Counted from the first letter of the stretch, positions 34,904-43,885 are shown. The stretch: DNA of 64,000 nt from Chloroflexota bacterium (GCA_013388855.1 JACAEM010000003.1:1-64000); one strand, 5' to 3'. Numbers and translations are program-made. The notes: generated by a model from the sequence alone, not told the origin.

Positions 34904-35908
34904 TCACAACAACACCTTCAAATACTCATCCACCATCCTGTCTAATCCCAGTGTATTTTCCGCCTGTTCGCGTGCCGCTTTGCGGAAGCGCGGCTGGTCG
35001 TCCAATACTTCCTCCGCGGCGCGGACAAGGCCGGAAATGTCCGGCGGCTCCAGTTTCCAGTGATCTGCCCCATACGGCGCGAGACGACCGGCGTCCCCCT
35101 GTACGATCTCGGAAAGCGAGCCGGTGTCGAAGCCGACGACGGGCAGCCCGCACGCTAGCGCCTCGATGACGGAATTCGGACAGGGAGGATTCACCTCGGC
35201 GGAAAACAGCAGGTGCGAGGAGCGCATCAACCACGGAATTTGCTCACGCGGAACTGACTCCATGAATTGGATGCGGAAGGGATATCGATCCCTCAGCCTG
35301 CCCTGTGCGCGCTTGTCCACGCGGCTGACGACGAACAGTTCGACTCGCGTCTTTTGCGATAGTTTCTCTGCCAGCCTGACCGCGCTGTACAAACCTGAGT
35401 CCAGGGCGCCGGAGAGACTCCCCTCCACCAGCAGGATGCGAACGTGACCGGAGGGGCGTTCATGCAAGCCGCTGGGCGAATACTGGTTCAAGTCCACGCC
35501 GTTGAGAATGACCGAGGCGGGCACACGCGCGGGACGATACCAGTCATCCCACCAGGCTTTGATGAACTGGCTCTGGTAGATAACATGGTCTGCCAGACGG
35601 TTGCGGATGAAGGACAGGTTGGCGTTGCCGTACACGGCGCGGACGGTGTAGCGCACTCCCGCCCAGCGTACGCGGTGCACCCAGTTGACGCCGTCCAGCC
35701 GCTGCACGATGCGCTGTCCGCGGCGGCGAGCCTTCCATAACGGGAGCAGATGCCGGGTCCCCGCGAGAACGAGCACTACATCCGCCGGCTGGTTGAGGTC
35801 GTGGGTCACGTCGATCCCGCGGGCGCGCAGTCCGTCTTCGAACTTCAGCCGAAAAGAGGTCACGCCGCCGAGTCCCTGCACGTAGGGTACGATGCAAATG
35901 CGAGGCAT
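34904..35908 (-). CDS. GT4-family glycosyltransferase
   Basis: A 334-residue GT-B glycosyltransferase. It starts MPRICIVPYVQGLGGVTSF; QRLDGVNWVHR and VILNGVD are typical of GT4, and PPCPNSVIEALACGLPVVGFD is the EX7E region. TATAAT lies 6 nt before this ATG. A frame extending to 35962 would read repeat sequence, so I reject the longer start. Substrate unknown. Confidence 0.87.
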   Translation of the reverse strand: MPRICIVPYVQGLGGVTSFRLKFEDGLRARGIDVTHDLNQPADVVLVLAGTRHLLPLWKARRRGQRIVQRLDGVNWVHRVRWAGVRYTVRAVYGNANLSFIRNRLADHVIYQSQFIKAWWDDWYRPARVPASVILNGVDLNQYSPSGLHERPSGHVRILLVEGSLSGALDSGLYSAVRLAEKLSQKTRVELFVVSRVDKRAQGRLRDRYPFRIQFMESVPREQIPWLMRSSHLLFSAEVNPPCPNSVIEALACGLPVVGFDTGSLSEIVQGDAGRLAPYGADHWKLEPPDISGLVRAAEEVLDDQPRFRKAAREQAENTLGLDRMVDEYLKVLL

Positions 35909-35914
35909 GAGGGT

Positions 35915-35920
35915 ATTATA
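35915..35920 (-). promoter_or_regulatory. -10 box (TATAAT) of the GT4 gene, leaderless type
   Basis: A perfect TATAAT on the minus strand, 6 nt before the ATG at 35908. Immediately upstream is the palindromic element at 35930-36007. Confidence 0.5.
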
Positions 35921-35929
35921 AGCGTTGAA

Positions 35930-36007
35930 TGTCATTGCGAGCGAGCGACGGGAGCAAAGCAATCTCCTGGCACTGTCGGAAATCGCTTTGCGGCGCTTGC
36001 AACGACA
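35930..36007. repeat. dispersed palindromic element (TGTCATTGCGA family)
   Basis: TGTCATTGCGAGCGA at the left end and CGCTTGCAACGACA at the right (one mismatch in the terminal arm). It contains the internal AGCAATCTCC motif seen in the other copies. Confidence 0.8.
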
Positions 36008-36048
36008 TGCAGTGAAGATTCTGTGGTTAAATTGATACGGAGGCGAAC

Positions 36049-37452
36049 ATGCCCAATCCCGATCCCGATTTTGTTGCGTTTCTCAAAGCCTATCCCGCCT
36101 ATCCCACGACACACATCATCGACGACTTGCGCGCGGTCGAATATGCGCGGCTCGATGCGGGCGGGCACATCTATCTCGATTACACGGGCGGAGGGTTATA
36201 TGCTGATTCGCAGCTGCGCCGTCACAATCGTTTGCTCGCCGAGCATGTGTTCGGCAACCCCCATTCGAGCAACCCCACGTCACAGGCGGCGACGCAGCTT
36301 GTGGAACATGCGCGTGAGTATGTGTTGAAATTCTTCAATGCCGACCCCGACGAATATCTCGCCGTTTTCACGCAGAATGCCAGCGGCGCGTTGAAACTGG
36401 TCGGCGAGTCTTACCCCTTCCCAAATGGGCGTTACCTGCTGACGTTCGACAATCACAATTCGGTCAATGGGATTCGAGAATTTGCACATGCACGCGGCGC
36501 ACAGGTGACGTACATTCCCGTCGCGCTGCCCGATATGCGCGTGGACGCTTCTCAACTGGACCGGGAATTGTCCCAGCCTTCGGCGAGCGGACATAACCTT
36601 TTTGCGTATCCCGCACAATCCAACTTTTCCTCGGTCAAGCATCCCTTGGAGTGGATCGAGCAGGCGCACAACCGCGGCTGGGATGTCCTGCTCGACGCGG
36701 CGGCATTCGTCCCCACCAGCAAGCTGGATCTGAGCGTAGTCAAACCCGATTTCGTTCCAATCTCGTTCTACAAGATGTTTGGCTATCCAACAGGAATTGG
36801 CGCGTTGATCGCCCGCAAGGAGGCGCTGGCAAAACTGCATCGCCCCTGGTTTGCGGGTGGGACGATCACGGTCGCTTCGGTGCAGGGCGACAAATATTAC
36901 ATGGCAGATGGCGCCTCCGCTTTTGAAGATGGCACGATTGACTACCTTAACATTCCCGCTGTCGAAATCGGACTTAAGCATATCGAATCCATCGGCTACG
37001 ATGTCATCCACGAGCGCGTCTACGCGTTGACCGGCTGGCTGTTGGATAATCTGACCGGGATGAAGCACAGCACGGGAGTCCCGCTGGTGCGTGTATATGG
37101 TCCAACCCAAATGGTGGGACGCGGCGGCGCAGTGACGGTCAACTTTTACGACAGGGATAACAAAGCCATCGACCATCGCTTCATCGAACAAAGGGCGAAT
37201 GAAGCGAACATTTCCCTGCGGACAGGCTGCTTCTGCAATCCCGGCGCGGGCGAGATTGCCCTCGGCATCTCGCGCGTGGAACTGGATGTGTGTTTCACCA
37301 GCCCCGGTCACGAGAACCGTCTGTCGGTGGATGACTTCCGCCATTGTATCGACGGCAAATCATCCGGCGCGGTGCGCATTTCCGTGGGCATGGTGACGAA
37401 CTTCAACGATGTGCAGGGATTCTTGGCGTTTGCAAGAGGATTGCTGGAATAA
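36049..37452 (+). CDS. class V aminotransferase-fold PLP enzyme, molybdenum-cofactor-sulfurase-like
   Basis: A 467-residue PLP enzyme. Markers of the MoCo sulfurase/NifS-like group are YLDYTGGGLYADSQ, GNPHSSNPTSQAA, the PLP-lysine segment ISFYKMFGYPTGIGALI, RPWFAGGT and the cysteine motif RTGCFCNPGA. These enzymes take sulfur from cysteine; MOCOS-type ones load the terminal sulfido ligand on Mo. The MOSC domain of full MOCOS proteins is absent. GGAGG precedes the ATG. No molybdoenzyme is nearby, so the target is uncertain. Confidence 0.85.
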   Translation: MPNPDPDFVAFLKAYPAYPTTHIIDDLRAVEYARLDAGGHIYLDYTGGGLYADSQLRRHNRLLAEHVFGNPHSSNPTSQAATQLVEHAREYVLKFFNADPDEYLAVFTQNASGALKLVGESYPFPNGRYLLTFDNHNSVNGIREFAHARGAQVTYIPVALPDMRVDASQLDRELSQPSASGHNLFAYPAQSNFSSVKHPLEWIEQAHNRGWDVLLDAAAFVPTSKLDLSVVKPDFVPISFYKMFGYPTGIGALIARKEALAKLHRPWFAGGTITVASVQGDKYYMADGASAFEDGTIDYLNIPAVEIGLKHIESIGYDVIHERVYALTGWLLDNLTGMKHSTGVPLVRVYGPTQMVGRGGAVTVNFYDRDNKAIDHRFIEQRANEANISLRTGCFCNPGAGEIALGISRVELDVCFTSPGHENRLSVDDFRHCIDGKSSGAVRISVGMVTNFNDVQGFLAFARGLLE

Positions 37453-37472
37453 AAGAAACTTTGGAGAAAAAA

Positions 37473-37661
37473 ATGAATATGGCATCTATCAAACAAGGAC
37501 TCGAAGCATTAGCAAGGGCATTGACAGCAATCAAACAGGCAAAAGACTTATTGCCTGATGAAAAGATTAAGGATGACGTTGTTGTTGCCATAGAAAACGC
37601 AGAGAGAGAAATGAAAATTGGCGAGTCGCAGACTGCCTATGAAATGGGATATGAACTATGA
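37473..37661 (+). CDS. small helical protein, unknown
   Basis: A 62-residue ORF starting at an ATG with TTGGAG 8 nt upstream, 20 bp after the PLP enzyme. It is rich in Ala, Lys and Glu, looks mostly helical (QGLEALARALTAIKQAKDLL) and has no membrane segment. Real by ribosome site and composition; function unknown. Confidence 0.55.
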   Translation: MNMASIKQGLEALARALTAIKQAKDLLPDEKIKDDVVVAIENAEREMKIGESQTAYEMGYEL

Positions 37662-37741
37662 CGAGATCATTTTTCTCCAGAGATAATGCTCTCGGCCGAT
37701 GATCAAAAATGGCAGGTCGCTATCGGCGAGAATACACATCT

Positions 37742-37936
37742 ATGAATGGACAAAAGCGCGCAGACATCAAGCCAGGCATGACCGTGTTGATCGTCCTGAA
37801 ACAGGACCAGCCCACAGGCAAACTGACCAGGGGCATCGTCAGGGATGTTCTCACCAAATCGCCGAACCATCCTCACGGGATCAAGGTCCGTTTGGAAAAT
37901 GGGGTGGTGGGACGTGTAAAAGAGATCGTAGCGTAG
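37742..37936 (+). CDS. YwbE-family protein
   Basis: A 64-residue protein that matches the small YwbE/DUF2196 family along its whole length: MNGQKRADIKPGMTVLIVLK at the N-terminus, then TGKLTRGIV and HPHGIKVRLE. The family is widespread and uncharacterised. The start is set by this pattern; an upstream in-frame ATG at 37709 does not fit. Confidence 0.85.
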   Translation: MNGQKRADIKPGMTVLIVLKQDQPTGKLTRGIVRDVLTKSPNHPHGIKVRLENGVVGRVKEIVA

Positions 37937-37962
37937 CCCTGACCCCATCAAAAGGAAATTCC

Positions 37963-38619
37963 ATGAAAAAACCGAACTGGTTTACGTCTCGCTTCGAGGT
38001 GATCAATGCCATCCTGATCGCCCTGGTCTCGTTGACCACCGCCTTTTCCGTTTGGCGGACAAACATGGTCGGTTCGTTGGCGGCGGACGAAAATCGCGCC
38101 GGGTTGATCGACGCAGTCAAGAGCCAATCGTACGATAACGAGAATTACCGCAAACTGTATCAGGAGGCGGGCTTTTCGTATCAGTTCGCAGTAAAGGAGG
38201 CTGAGGTACAGGCGCTTGAAGCGGGGGATAGTCTCGAAGCGCGCGACCGGGCGGCAAACATGCGTCAATATCTCCTCCCCAACATGCAATTGCTTGCCCA
38301 GCCGCTGGCAACCGACGAAAAATACCGCAAGGCAGATGGAACGTTCGACCTGCAAAAGCGGTTCGCCGACATGCAGAACGAAGTGCAGGACGATCCCGAC
38401 CCGACTCTGGCATTTGCGCGCGCCGATTCGTATTTTTCCGAACAACGCTGGCTTGTGGTCGGAAGTGTCCTGCTGGCAATCAGCCTCTTCTGGCTGACAC
38501 TGGCTGAAATCGGCAACGAGCGACTGAGAATGCTGGAATTTGCCATTGGGCTGGGCGTATACCTGTTCGGCGTGGCGTGGTTCCTGGGCGTCGAGATCGT
38601 TTTCCTGTTTTTGCGATGA
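37963..38619 (+). CDS. membrane protein, unknown (pair member A)
   Basis: A 218-residue protein: a short cytoplasmic start, one helix (~13-33), a ~125-residue soluble segment rich in charged residues, and two helices at the C-terminus (~165-185 and ~192-215). AAAGGA precedes the ATG. The layout is the same as in the next gene, though the sequences differ. No known family recognised. Confidence 0.7.
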   Translation: MKKPNWFTSRFEVINAILIALVSLTTAFSVWRTNMVGSLAADENRAGLIDAVKSQSYDNENYRKLYQEAGFSYQFAVKEAEVQALEAGDSLEARDRAANMRQYLLPNMQLLAQPLATDEKYRKADGTFDLQKRFADMQNEVQDDPDPTLAFARADSYFSEQRWLVVGSVLLAISLFWLTLAEIGNERLRMLEFAIGLGVYLFGVAWFLGVEIVFLFLR

Positions 38620-38627
38620 GGTGAATA

Positions 38628-39329
38628 ATGAACGAACCAGCGGCATCCCCCGTTAAAGAACCCGAAAACAAGGAAAAATACAAAGGCCTCATCATCGTTC
38701 TGACCGTCCTCACGACTGTGCTGGCGGCGATACTTGCCGCGTTGCAGGCGGATGCCAGCATCCGCGCCGACATTGCCAGCCGCGAATCGCAGTACTATGC
38801 CATCCAGATCTCAGGTGAGCTGCATCGCGTCGGATTGGAGACCAATTACGAGTTCAACGTCTACGGCGAGTACCTGACAAATTTGCAGGAAGCGACCATA
38901 TTGGAATTGACCGCGCTCGAACAGGAACAGGATGGGAATACCAAAGCGGCTCAGACCTCCCGTGAACTGGCTGCCGTCTCCCAGGCGCGCGCAACCCTGG
39001 GAGAGAAGTTTTCCATCTTCCACACCGACCCGCGCTACGCGCCGAAGAACGAAGGCGACCTGCCCAATGCAGAGCAATATTTGATCGACCTGAACAAGAA
39101 AATGACCGAACTCCTTGCCAAACAAAACGAAGCCGCCGACATCTACGACAAATGGGACGGCAAAGCGGATTCCTACGTCACCGCGCTGACGATCCTCGCT
39201 GTGGCATTCTTCCTCTTCGGTCTGGCACAGGCGGTAAAAAATGCCCGCATACGGCTGGCGTTTACCGGGTTTGGCACCGTGGTTATTCTTTTCTCATTAA
39301 TGGTCACCTTCATCACCCTGCTCGGATGA
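38628..39329 (+). CDS. membrane protein, unknown (pair member B)
   Basis: A 233-residue protein: one N-terminal helix (~20-40), a helical, coiled-coil-like soluble region (~45-180), and two C-terminal helices. GAGGTG precedes the ATG, 8 bp after pair member A. Its stop overlaps the PlsY-like start (ATGA). The pair may form a complex; function unknown. Confidence 0.7.
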   Translation: MNEPAASPVKEPENKEKYKGLIIVLTVLTTVLAAILAALQADASIRADIASRESQYYAIQISGELHRVGLETNYEFNVYGEYLTNLQEATILELTALEQEQDGNTKAAQTSRELAAVSQARATLGEKFSIFHTDPRYAPKNEGDLPNAEQYLIDLNKKMTELLAKQNEAADIYDKWDGKADSYVTALTILAVAFFLFGLAQAVKNARIRLAFTGFGTVVILFSLMVTFITLLG

Positions 39330-39922
39330 ACATGGTCAATTTCCTCATCCCTGTGCTGGGCTACCTTGCCGGGTCGCTCCCGTTCTCCGTTTGGGTGACG
39401 CGCCGCGTCAAAGGCGTGGATGTGCGGGATGCCGGCTCCGGTCATGCAACCACAACGAACACCATCCGGCAGGCAGGCTTTGGTTGGGGCGCGCTCGTGC
39501 TGACACTCGACATCGCCAAGGGATTCATCCCAACCTGGCTTGCCCTCGAACTCAGCGGTGAAACCTGGGTGATCGCCCTCACCGCTGCATGTGCGGTTAT
39601 CGGGCATTGCTGGCCCCTCTTCGCCCAATTCCGGGGCGGCATGGGGCTGGCAACTTTTGGAGGCGCGTTGCTCGCGGTCAATTGGTTCGCGTTTGTCATC
39701 GGTCTGGGTCTGTTGCTTTTCCTCACCCTCGTCATCCATCACGGCGCGCGCGCCAGTGTGATGACCGGTATCCTCATTGCGCCCGTCTTCTGGCTTTTTA
39801 ACCTGCGCGGACTCGAACTCTGGATCGCCGTTGCCGGCGGGCTTGTCATCGCCTACCGTTTTCTCATCGACTGGAACCGCAAATACCGCGAACTCTGGCT
39901 CGACCGCGAGAAAAAACAATGA
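39326..39922 (+). CDS. PlsY-like membrane acyltransferase, divergent
   Basis: A 198-residue protein with five or six helices and the overall PlsY pattern (GYLAGSLPFSVWVTRRVKGVDVRDAGSG...TLDIAKG). PlsY transfers an acyl group from acyl-phosphate to glycerol-3-phosphate. Key motifs differ: GSGNxGATN reads GSGHATTTN, and GGKGxAT reads GGMGLAT. Catalysis or substrate may have changed. It is coupled by ATGA overlaps to the genes on both sides, including degV, whose family binds fatty acids. Confidence 0.8.
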   Translation: MNMVNFLIPVLGYLAGSLPFSVWVTRRVKGVDVRDAGSGHATTTNTIRQAGFGWGALVLTLDIAKGFIPTWLALELSGETWVIALTAACAVIGHCWPLFAQFRGGMGLATFGGALLAVNWFAFVIGLGLLLFLTLVIHHGARASVMTGILIAPVFWLFNLRGLELWIAVAGGLVIAYRFLIDWNRKYRELWLDREKKQ

Positions 39923-40764
39923 AACTGGGCATCGTCACCGACTCCACCTCCGACCTCCCCAACTACCTTATTGATCAGCACGAACTGGAAGTGATCCCTT
40001 CGCTCGTGGTCATTGATGGGAAGGAATATACCGACGGGATCGGCATCACGCGCGAGGAATTTTACAAACGACTGCCATCGCTTCGCACCCCGCCGACGAC
40101 TGCCGCGCCCTCGATTGGCGAATTCGCCGCCCGTTACGACGCCCTCCTCCGCCGCGGTTGTGACCACATCCTCTCCATTCACGCCGCCCACCAATTGACG
40201 ACCATCATCAATTCCGCCCGACAGGCGGCAAAAGAATTCCCGGACAAGGTCACCTGTGTAGACAGCACTTCCCTCTCACTGGGCATCGGCTTTCAAGTAC
40301 TCGCCGCCGCCGAAGCCGCCGAACTTGGCTTGCAAGCCGCGCTGAACGCCATCGAATCCACCCGCAAGCGGCTCCGTGTCTTTGCCGCGTTGGACACGAT
40401 GGACAACCTCCGTCGCAGCGGACGTGTCCCGGCCGCAGTGACGATCCTGGGCGGGATGCTGCATATCAGACCGTTGATTGAACTGATCCATGGAGAAGTC
40501 AAACCGATTGGTGCCCTCCGCACCACAAGACAGTCCAACGAACGAATGCTGAACCTGCTTCTGCAGGAGGGTGAACTCGAACGACTGGCCATTCTGCACA
40601 CCGGAGCAGAGGCGCGCGCCAAAGAATTCCTGAGCATGGCGATGGAAAAAGCCATCCGTTCCATGCCGCGCGACATCTTGATGCTGAATGTCACCCCAAC
40701 CATCGGCACGCACGTCGGTCCGAACGGGCTGGGATTCGCCTCGATTGCAAAAACGGGGAAATGA
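39919..40764 (+). CDS. DegV-family fatty-acid-binding protein
   Basis: A 281-residue DegV protein. Marks are VTDSTSDLP at the start, PTTAAPS around residue 59, DTMDNLRRSGR and IGTHVGPNGLG near the end. FakB members present fatty acids to a kinase that makes acyl-phosphate, the PlsY substrate, so the pairing with a PlsY-like gene makes sense. No FakA kinase is seen in the window. It overlaps the PlsY-like gene by 4 nt. Confidence 0.92.
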   Translation: MKLGIVTDSTSDLPNYLIDQHELEVIPSLVVIDGKEYTDGIGITREEFYKRLPSLRTPPTTAAPSIGEFAARYDALLRRGCDHILSIHAAHQLTTIINSARQAAKEFPDKVTCVDSTSLSLGIGFQVLAAAEAAELGLQAALNAIESTRKRLRVFAALDTMDNLRRSGRVPAAVTILGGMLHIRPLIELIHGEVKPIGALRTTRQSNERMLNLLLQEGELERLAILHTGAEARAKEFLSMAMEKAIRSMPRDILMLNVTPTIGTHVGPNGLGFASIAKTGK

Positions 40765-40766
40765 CT

Positions 40767-41753
40767 TTACCGTTTGGCGCTGGAGCCGCGTGCGATCAGT
40801 GTTCCCTTAAGAATGACGGTCTTGGGAGAGCGAGTCGGGTCTTTGATCCTCTGGAAGAGCAGTTCGGTGGCTGTACGCCCAATCTCTTCGGTAGGCTGCG
40901 CAATGAGCGAAATCGGAGGGTCGACCAGCGCGCCCCAGGTCGTTTCATCGAAACCGACCAGCGCAACATCATCAGGAACTTTTAATTTGCAGCCACGGAT
41001 CGCCTGAAGAGCGCCGGCAGTTAGCAGACTGTTACTGGTGAAAATGGCATCCGGACGATCAGATTGATTCAGCAACGCGAGAGCGGTATCGTATCCCTGT
41101 TTGATCTTTGGGGGGATGGCATATTCCGCAAAGGGCTTTAATTGGTGTTCCCTTAACGCTTTCAGCCAACCCCGCCTGCGTTCCGGCGCGGTCGTGCTGG
41201 CATTGCCAAACAAACCAGCTATTTTACGGTATCCATTTTCAATCAAGTGATTGGTCAAATCATATCCCGCTGCAACGTTATCCAGCAAAACCATGTCAGC
41301 CTGTTTTGTGTTCACAACGCGGTCGATGATTACGATTGGGATGCTGGTATCGAAGGTGGAAAGTTTTGCGCCAAATTGCTGGGTGGGGGAAAAGATAAAA
41401 CCTGCCACGTTTTCATCGTGCATCAGGTTGATATACATTTCCTCTTTTTCGGGGTTCTCGTCCGTGTTACACATCAGCACCGAATATCCCTTTTCGTAGG
41501 CGGCATCTTCCACTGCGCGGCCGATCTCGGTAAAGAAAGGATTGCGGATATCGGAAACGACCAGCCCGATCTTGGCGCTTTTTTGCACGCGCAGGCTGCG
41601 GGCAATCAGATTGGGGCGATAGTTAAGATGTTCCACGGCATCCATCACCCGTTGGCGCGTCTCTTCGGTGACCTTTGCATTGTTTCCAAGCACACGTGAA
41701 ACGGTTGCGGTGGATACCCCGGCGATTTTAGCAACATCTTTGATGCTGGGCAT
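40767..41753 (-). CDS. LacI-family transcriptional regulator of the hexitol PTS island
   Basis: A 328-residue LacI repressor: N-terminal helix-turn-helix (SIKDVAKIAGVSTATVSRVL), hinge (NLIARSLRVQKS), then a periplasmic-binding-protein-like sugar domain. It is divergent from the PTS genes, and a perfect operator lies in the gap. I start it at the ATG at 41753; TATAAT lies 6 nt upstream. Frames to 41915 are not family-like. The effector is probably the imported sugar phosphate. Confidence 0.93.
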   Translation of the reverse strand: MPSIKDVAKIAGVSTATVSRVLGNNAKVTEETRQRVMDAVEHLNYRPNLIARSLRVQKSAKIGLVVSDIRNPFFTEIGRAVEDAAYEKGYSVLMCNTDENPEKEEMYINLMHDENVAGFIFSPTQQFGAKLSTFDTSIPIVIIDRVVNTKQADMVLLDNVAAGYDLTNHLIENGYRKIAGLFGNASTTAPERRRGWLKALREHQLKPFAEYAIPPKIKQGYDTALALLNQSDRPDAIFTSNSLLTAGALQAIRGCKLKVPDDVALVGFDETTWGALVDPPISLIAQPTEEIGRTATELLFQRIKDPTRSPKTVILKGTLIARGSSAKR

Positions 41754-41759
41754 GAGCAA

Positions 41760-41765
41760 ATTATA
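41760..41765 (-). promoter_or_regulatory. -10 box (TATAAT) of the lacI-type gene, leaderless type
   Basis: TATAAT on the minus strand, 6 nt before the ATG at 41753. Confidence 0.5.
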
Positions 41766-41908
41766 CCACTTCGGTAAAAGCGATGAAAACGATTTACTAA
41801 ATTCAACGTTAAACAAGATTAAAGAAATCAAATGCTTCCGAAAACTACGAAAAAGCATTTTTATTTTGCAGGAAAAAGCAAAAAAATGACCACAAAATCC
41901 GTCAAGTC

Positions 41909-41937
41909 TTGACAAACAAAATGTAATCGATTACACT
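41909..41937 (+). promoter_or_regulatory. promoter of the PTS operon
   Basis: TTGACA (41909-41914), a 17-bp spacer and TACACT (41932-41937). The LacI-type operator overlaps the spacer and the -10 box, so repressor binding would block RNA polymerase. Confidence 0.75.
41922..41935. promoter_or_regulatory. LacI-family operator
   Basis: TGTAATCGATTACA, a perfect 14-bp palindrome with the central CG typical of LacI-family sites, placed between the -35 and -10 boxes of the PTS operon. Confidence 0.85.
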
Positions 41938-42389
41938 ACCGCACATTGTAGTACCAAATTCCTATAAAGTCCATCAGAAACGAGTCAGGCGAGAGGTCTC
42001 ATGTTGGAAGCAACTGTACAATTGCAAGCCCCACTCAGCATTCCAACGGAATCGGTTCGGCAGAATGTTGCGTCGACCCGCGTTGTCTTGCCCGGTTTAC
42101 AATCAAGTGTTGCGGTTTTCAATCATTCCATGACCTGTTCTGGCATGGGATTTTCTGTCCCCACCGCCCCGGCATTGGCAGGTGTTTTGAAACGGGATCA
42201 GGTTCCGGCTTCGGCCTGAAGCGGAGACTGATCCCGTTATGTATTGGCTGCCCTGATCCTTTCCATTTGGTTACCAGGTGACCCAAATGTCACCTTCGTA
42301 ATTCGGGAGGCTACCATGGAGTCGCCCGACCGAAATAGTGCCTGATTATCTCAGGCGAACCCTCACATCTTGAAAGGAGAAGCAAGAAA
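41938..42389 (+). other. long structured 5' leader of the PTS operon
   Basis: About 450 nt separate the promoter from the IIC start. It holds a 72-codon ORF (42001-42219) with GAGAGG upstream but no recognisable family; a strong hairpin AACGGGATCAG/CTGATCCCGTT (42191-42201 / 42228-42238) with an inner UUCG-looped stem; a GGTGAC/GTCACC hairpin; a 9-codon ORF (42316-42345) behind GGGAGG; and a GCCTGA/TCAGGC hairpin. The hairpin's right arm recurs at 51841-51864. Confidence 0.5.
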
Positions 42390-43418
42390 ATGAAAGAGAG
42401 ATTGCAGCAATTTGGTGGATTTTTGGCCGGGATGGTCATCCCCAACATCGGCGCATTTATTGCTTGGGGTTTGATCACTGCGTTCTTCATCCCGACCGGT
42501 TGGACTCCGAACGAAACGCTTGCCAAACTCGTCGGTCCAATGATTACTTATCTGCTCCCCTTGTTGATCGGGTACACCGGCGGTAAGTTGGTGCATGGCG
42601 ATGTGCGCGGCGGCGTTGTTGGGGCAGTGGCTACGATGGGTGTCATCGTTGGCGCCGACATCCCCATGATGCTGGGCGCCATGATCATGGGCCCGCTTGG
42701 CGGCTGGCTGATTAAATTGATCGACAACGCGTTTGAGGAGAAGATCCCGGTTGGCTTTGAGATGTTGATCAACAACTTCTCGGCTGGTATTCTTGGGATG
42801 ATCCTCGCCCTGTTGGGCAACGTGGCTATTGGACCGGTCGTGGTGGCGTTTAGCAATGCCGCGGGCGCCGGTGTGGACTGGCTTGTCAGCGCCAAGCTTC
42901 TGCCTCTGGCAGCGATCCTTATTGAACCTGCCAAGGTATTGTTCTTGAATAATGCCATCAATCACGGCGTTTTGGGACCGTTGGGCGTGGCGGCGGCGGC
43001 GGATACCGGACGCGCCATTCACTTTCTGTTGGAGACCAATCCGGGTCCTGGTTTGGGATTATTGATCGCCTTCTATGTTGCCGGAAAGGGTATGCTCAAA
43101 GAATCCACACCCGGTTCCATGGTGATTCATTTCCTCGGCGGCATTCACGAGATTTACTTCCCCTACGTGCTGGCTCACCCCATCATGATCCTTGCCATGA
43201 TCGCTGGCGGTTTCTCTGCCGATCTGTGGTTTACGCTCACCAGCGCCGGGCTGGCGGCGACTCCTTCGCCCGGTTCGATCTTCGCCTACCTCGCGGTGAC
43301 TCCTCCCGGACAGCATTTTGCGGTTCTAACTGGTGTGTTGATCGGCGCGGTGGTCTCCGCTCTCGTGGGCATCTTTATCCTGCGCGTCCGCCCGGTGCCC
43401 GAAGAGAAGGCTGAATAG
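42390..43418 (+). CDS. PTS mannitol-type permease, EIIC
   Basis: A 342-residue membrane component. It keeps the mannitol IIC signature: [60 protein letters not shown], and the substrate loop [15 protein letters not shown] (the GIHE motif). IIB and IIA are separate genes downstream. AAGGAG precedes the ATG. Mannitol is the family default, but the dehydrogenase here is not MtlD, so another hexitol is possible. Confidence 0.93.
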   Translation: MKERLQQFGGFLAGMVIPNIGAFIAWGLITAFFIPTGWTPNETLAKLVGPMITYLLPLLIGYTGGKLVHGDVRGGVVGAVATMGVIVGADIPMMLGAMIMGPLGGWLIKLIDNAFEEKIPVGFEMLINNFSAGILGMILALLGNVAIGPVVVAFSNAAGAGVDWLVSAKLLPLAAILIEPAKVLFLNNAINHGVLGPLGVAAAADTGRAIHFLLETNPGPGLGLLIAFYVAGKGMLKESTPGSMVIHFLGGIHEIYFPYVLAHPIMILAMIAGGFSADLWFTLTSAGLAATPSPGSIFAYLAVTPPGQHFAVLTGVLIGAVVSALVGIFILRVRPVPEEKAE

Positions 43419-43472
43419 CAGATTATTGCTGTCGGTCCGCAAGACCGATTGAACCTGCATATGCATAATAGA

Positions 43473-43533
43473 GGAAAGCGGCAGATGTGATCGCGCTATA
43501 ATCATTATCGTGCCCGTCACATCTGCCGCTTCC
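43473..43533 (+). other. strong hairpin between IIC and IIB genes
   Basis: GGAAAGCGGCAGATGTGA (43473-43490) pairs with TCACATCTGCCGCTTCC (43517-43533) over about 15 continuous bp, with a 26-nt loop. No T tract follows; the IIB ribosome site AAAAGGAG comes right after. Probably an RNA stability or processing element. Confidence 0.75.
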
Positions 43534-43551
43534 TAAAAGGAGAAAAATAAA

Positions 43552-43881
43552 ATGTCCAAATCCATCTCCGCCGCCCAGGTTAAGACCGTCATTTTTGCTT
43601 GTGAAGCTGGAATGGGCTCCAGCTTGATGAGCGTCAATTCCCTCAAGAAGAAATTAAAGGCCGCGCAGATCGCTGATGTAAGCGTTGTGCACAAGCCGGT
43701 GCGCGAAGTCCCTGCCGATGCGCAGGTGGTCGTCGTCCACAAGGGACTGGCGAAGTCTGCTGCGAACAAGGCGCCGAATGCGGTTGTGATCGCATTCAAC
43801 CACTTTTTGAACGACCCCGTGTTTGATAATTTAGTCAAAGCCTTCGTTGACAAGGCCGATATCGTGGGCACGGATTTGTAA
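43552..43881 (+). CDS. PTS mannitol-type EIIB
   Basis: A 109-residue cytosolic domain. The phosphorylated cysteine is in FACEAGMGSS (C17), as in mannitol IIB. It passes phosphate from IIA to the sugar during import by IIC. AAAAGGAG precedes the ATG. Confidence 0.92.
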   Translation: MSKSISAAQVKTVIFACEAGMGSSLMSVNSLKKKLKAAQIADVSVVHKPVREVPADAQVVVVHKGLAKSAANKAPNAVVIAFNHFLNDPVFDNLVKAFVDKADIVGTDL

Positions 43882-43885
43882 GACC

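Noticed and set aside
35909-35962. Longer start for the GT4 gene
   Set aside because: The extra residues come from the TGTCATTGCGA element; the inner ATG has a TATAAT box and family-like start.
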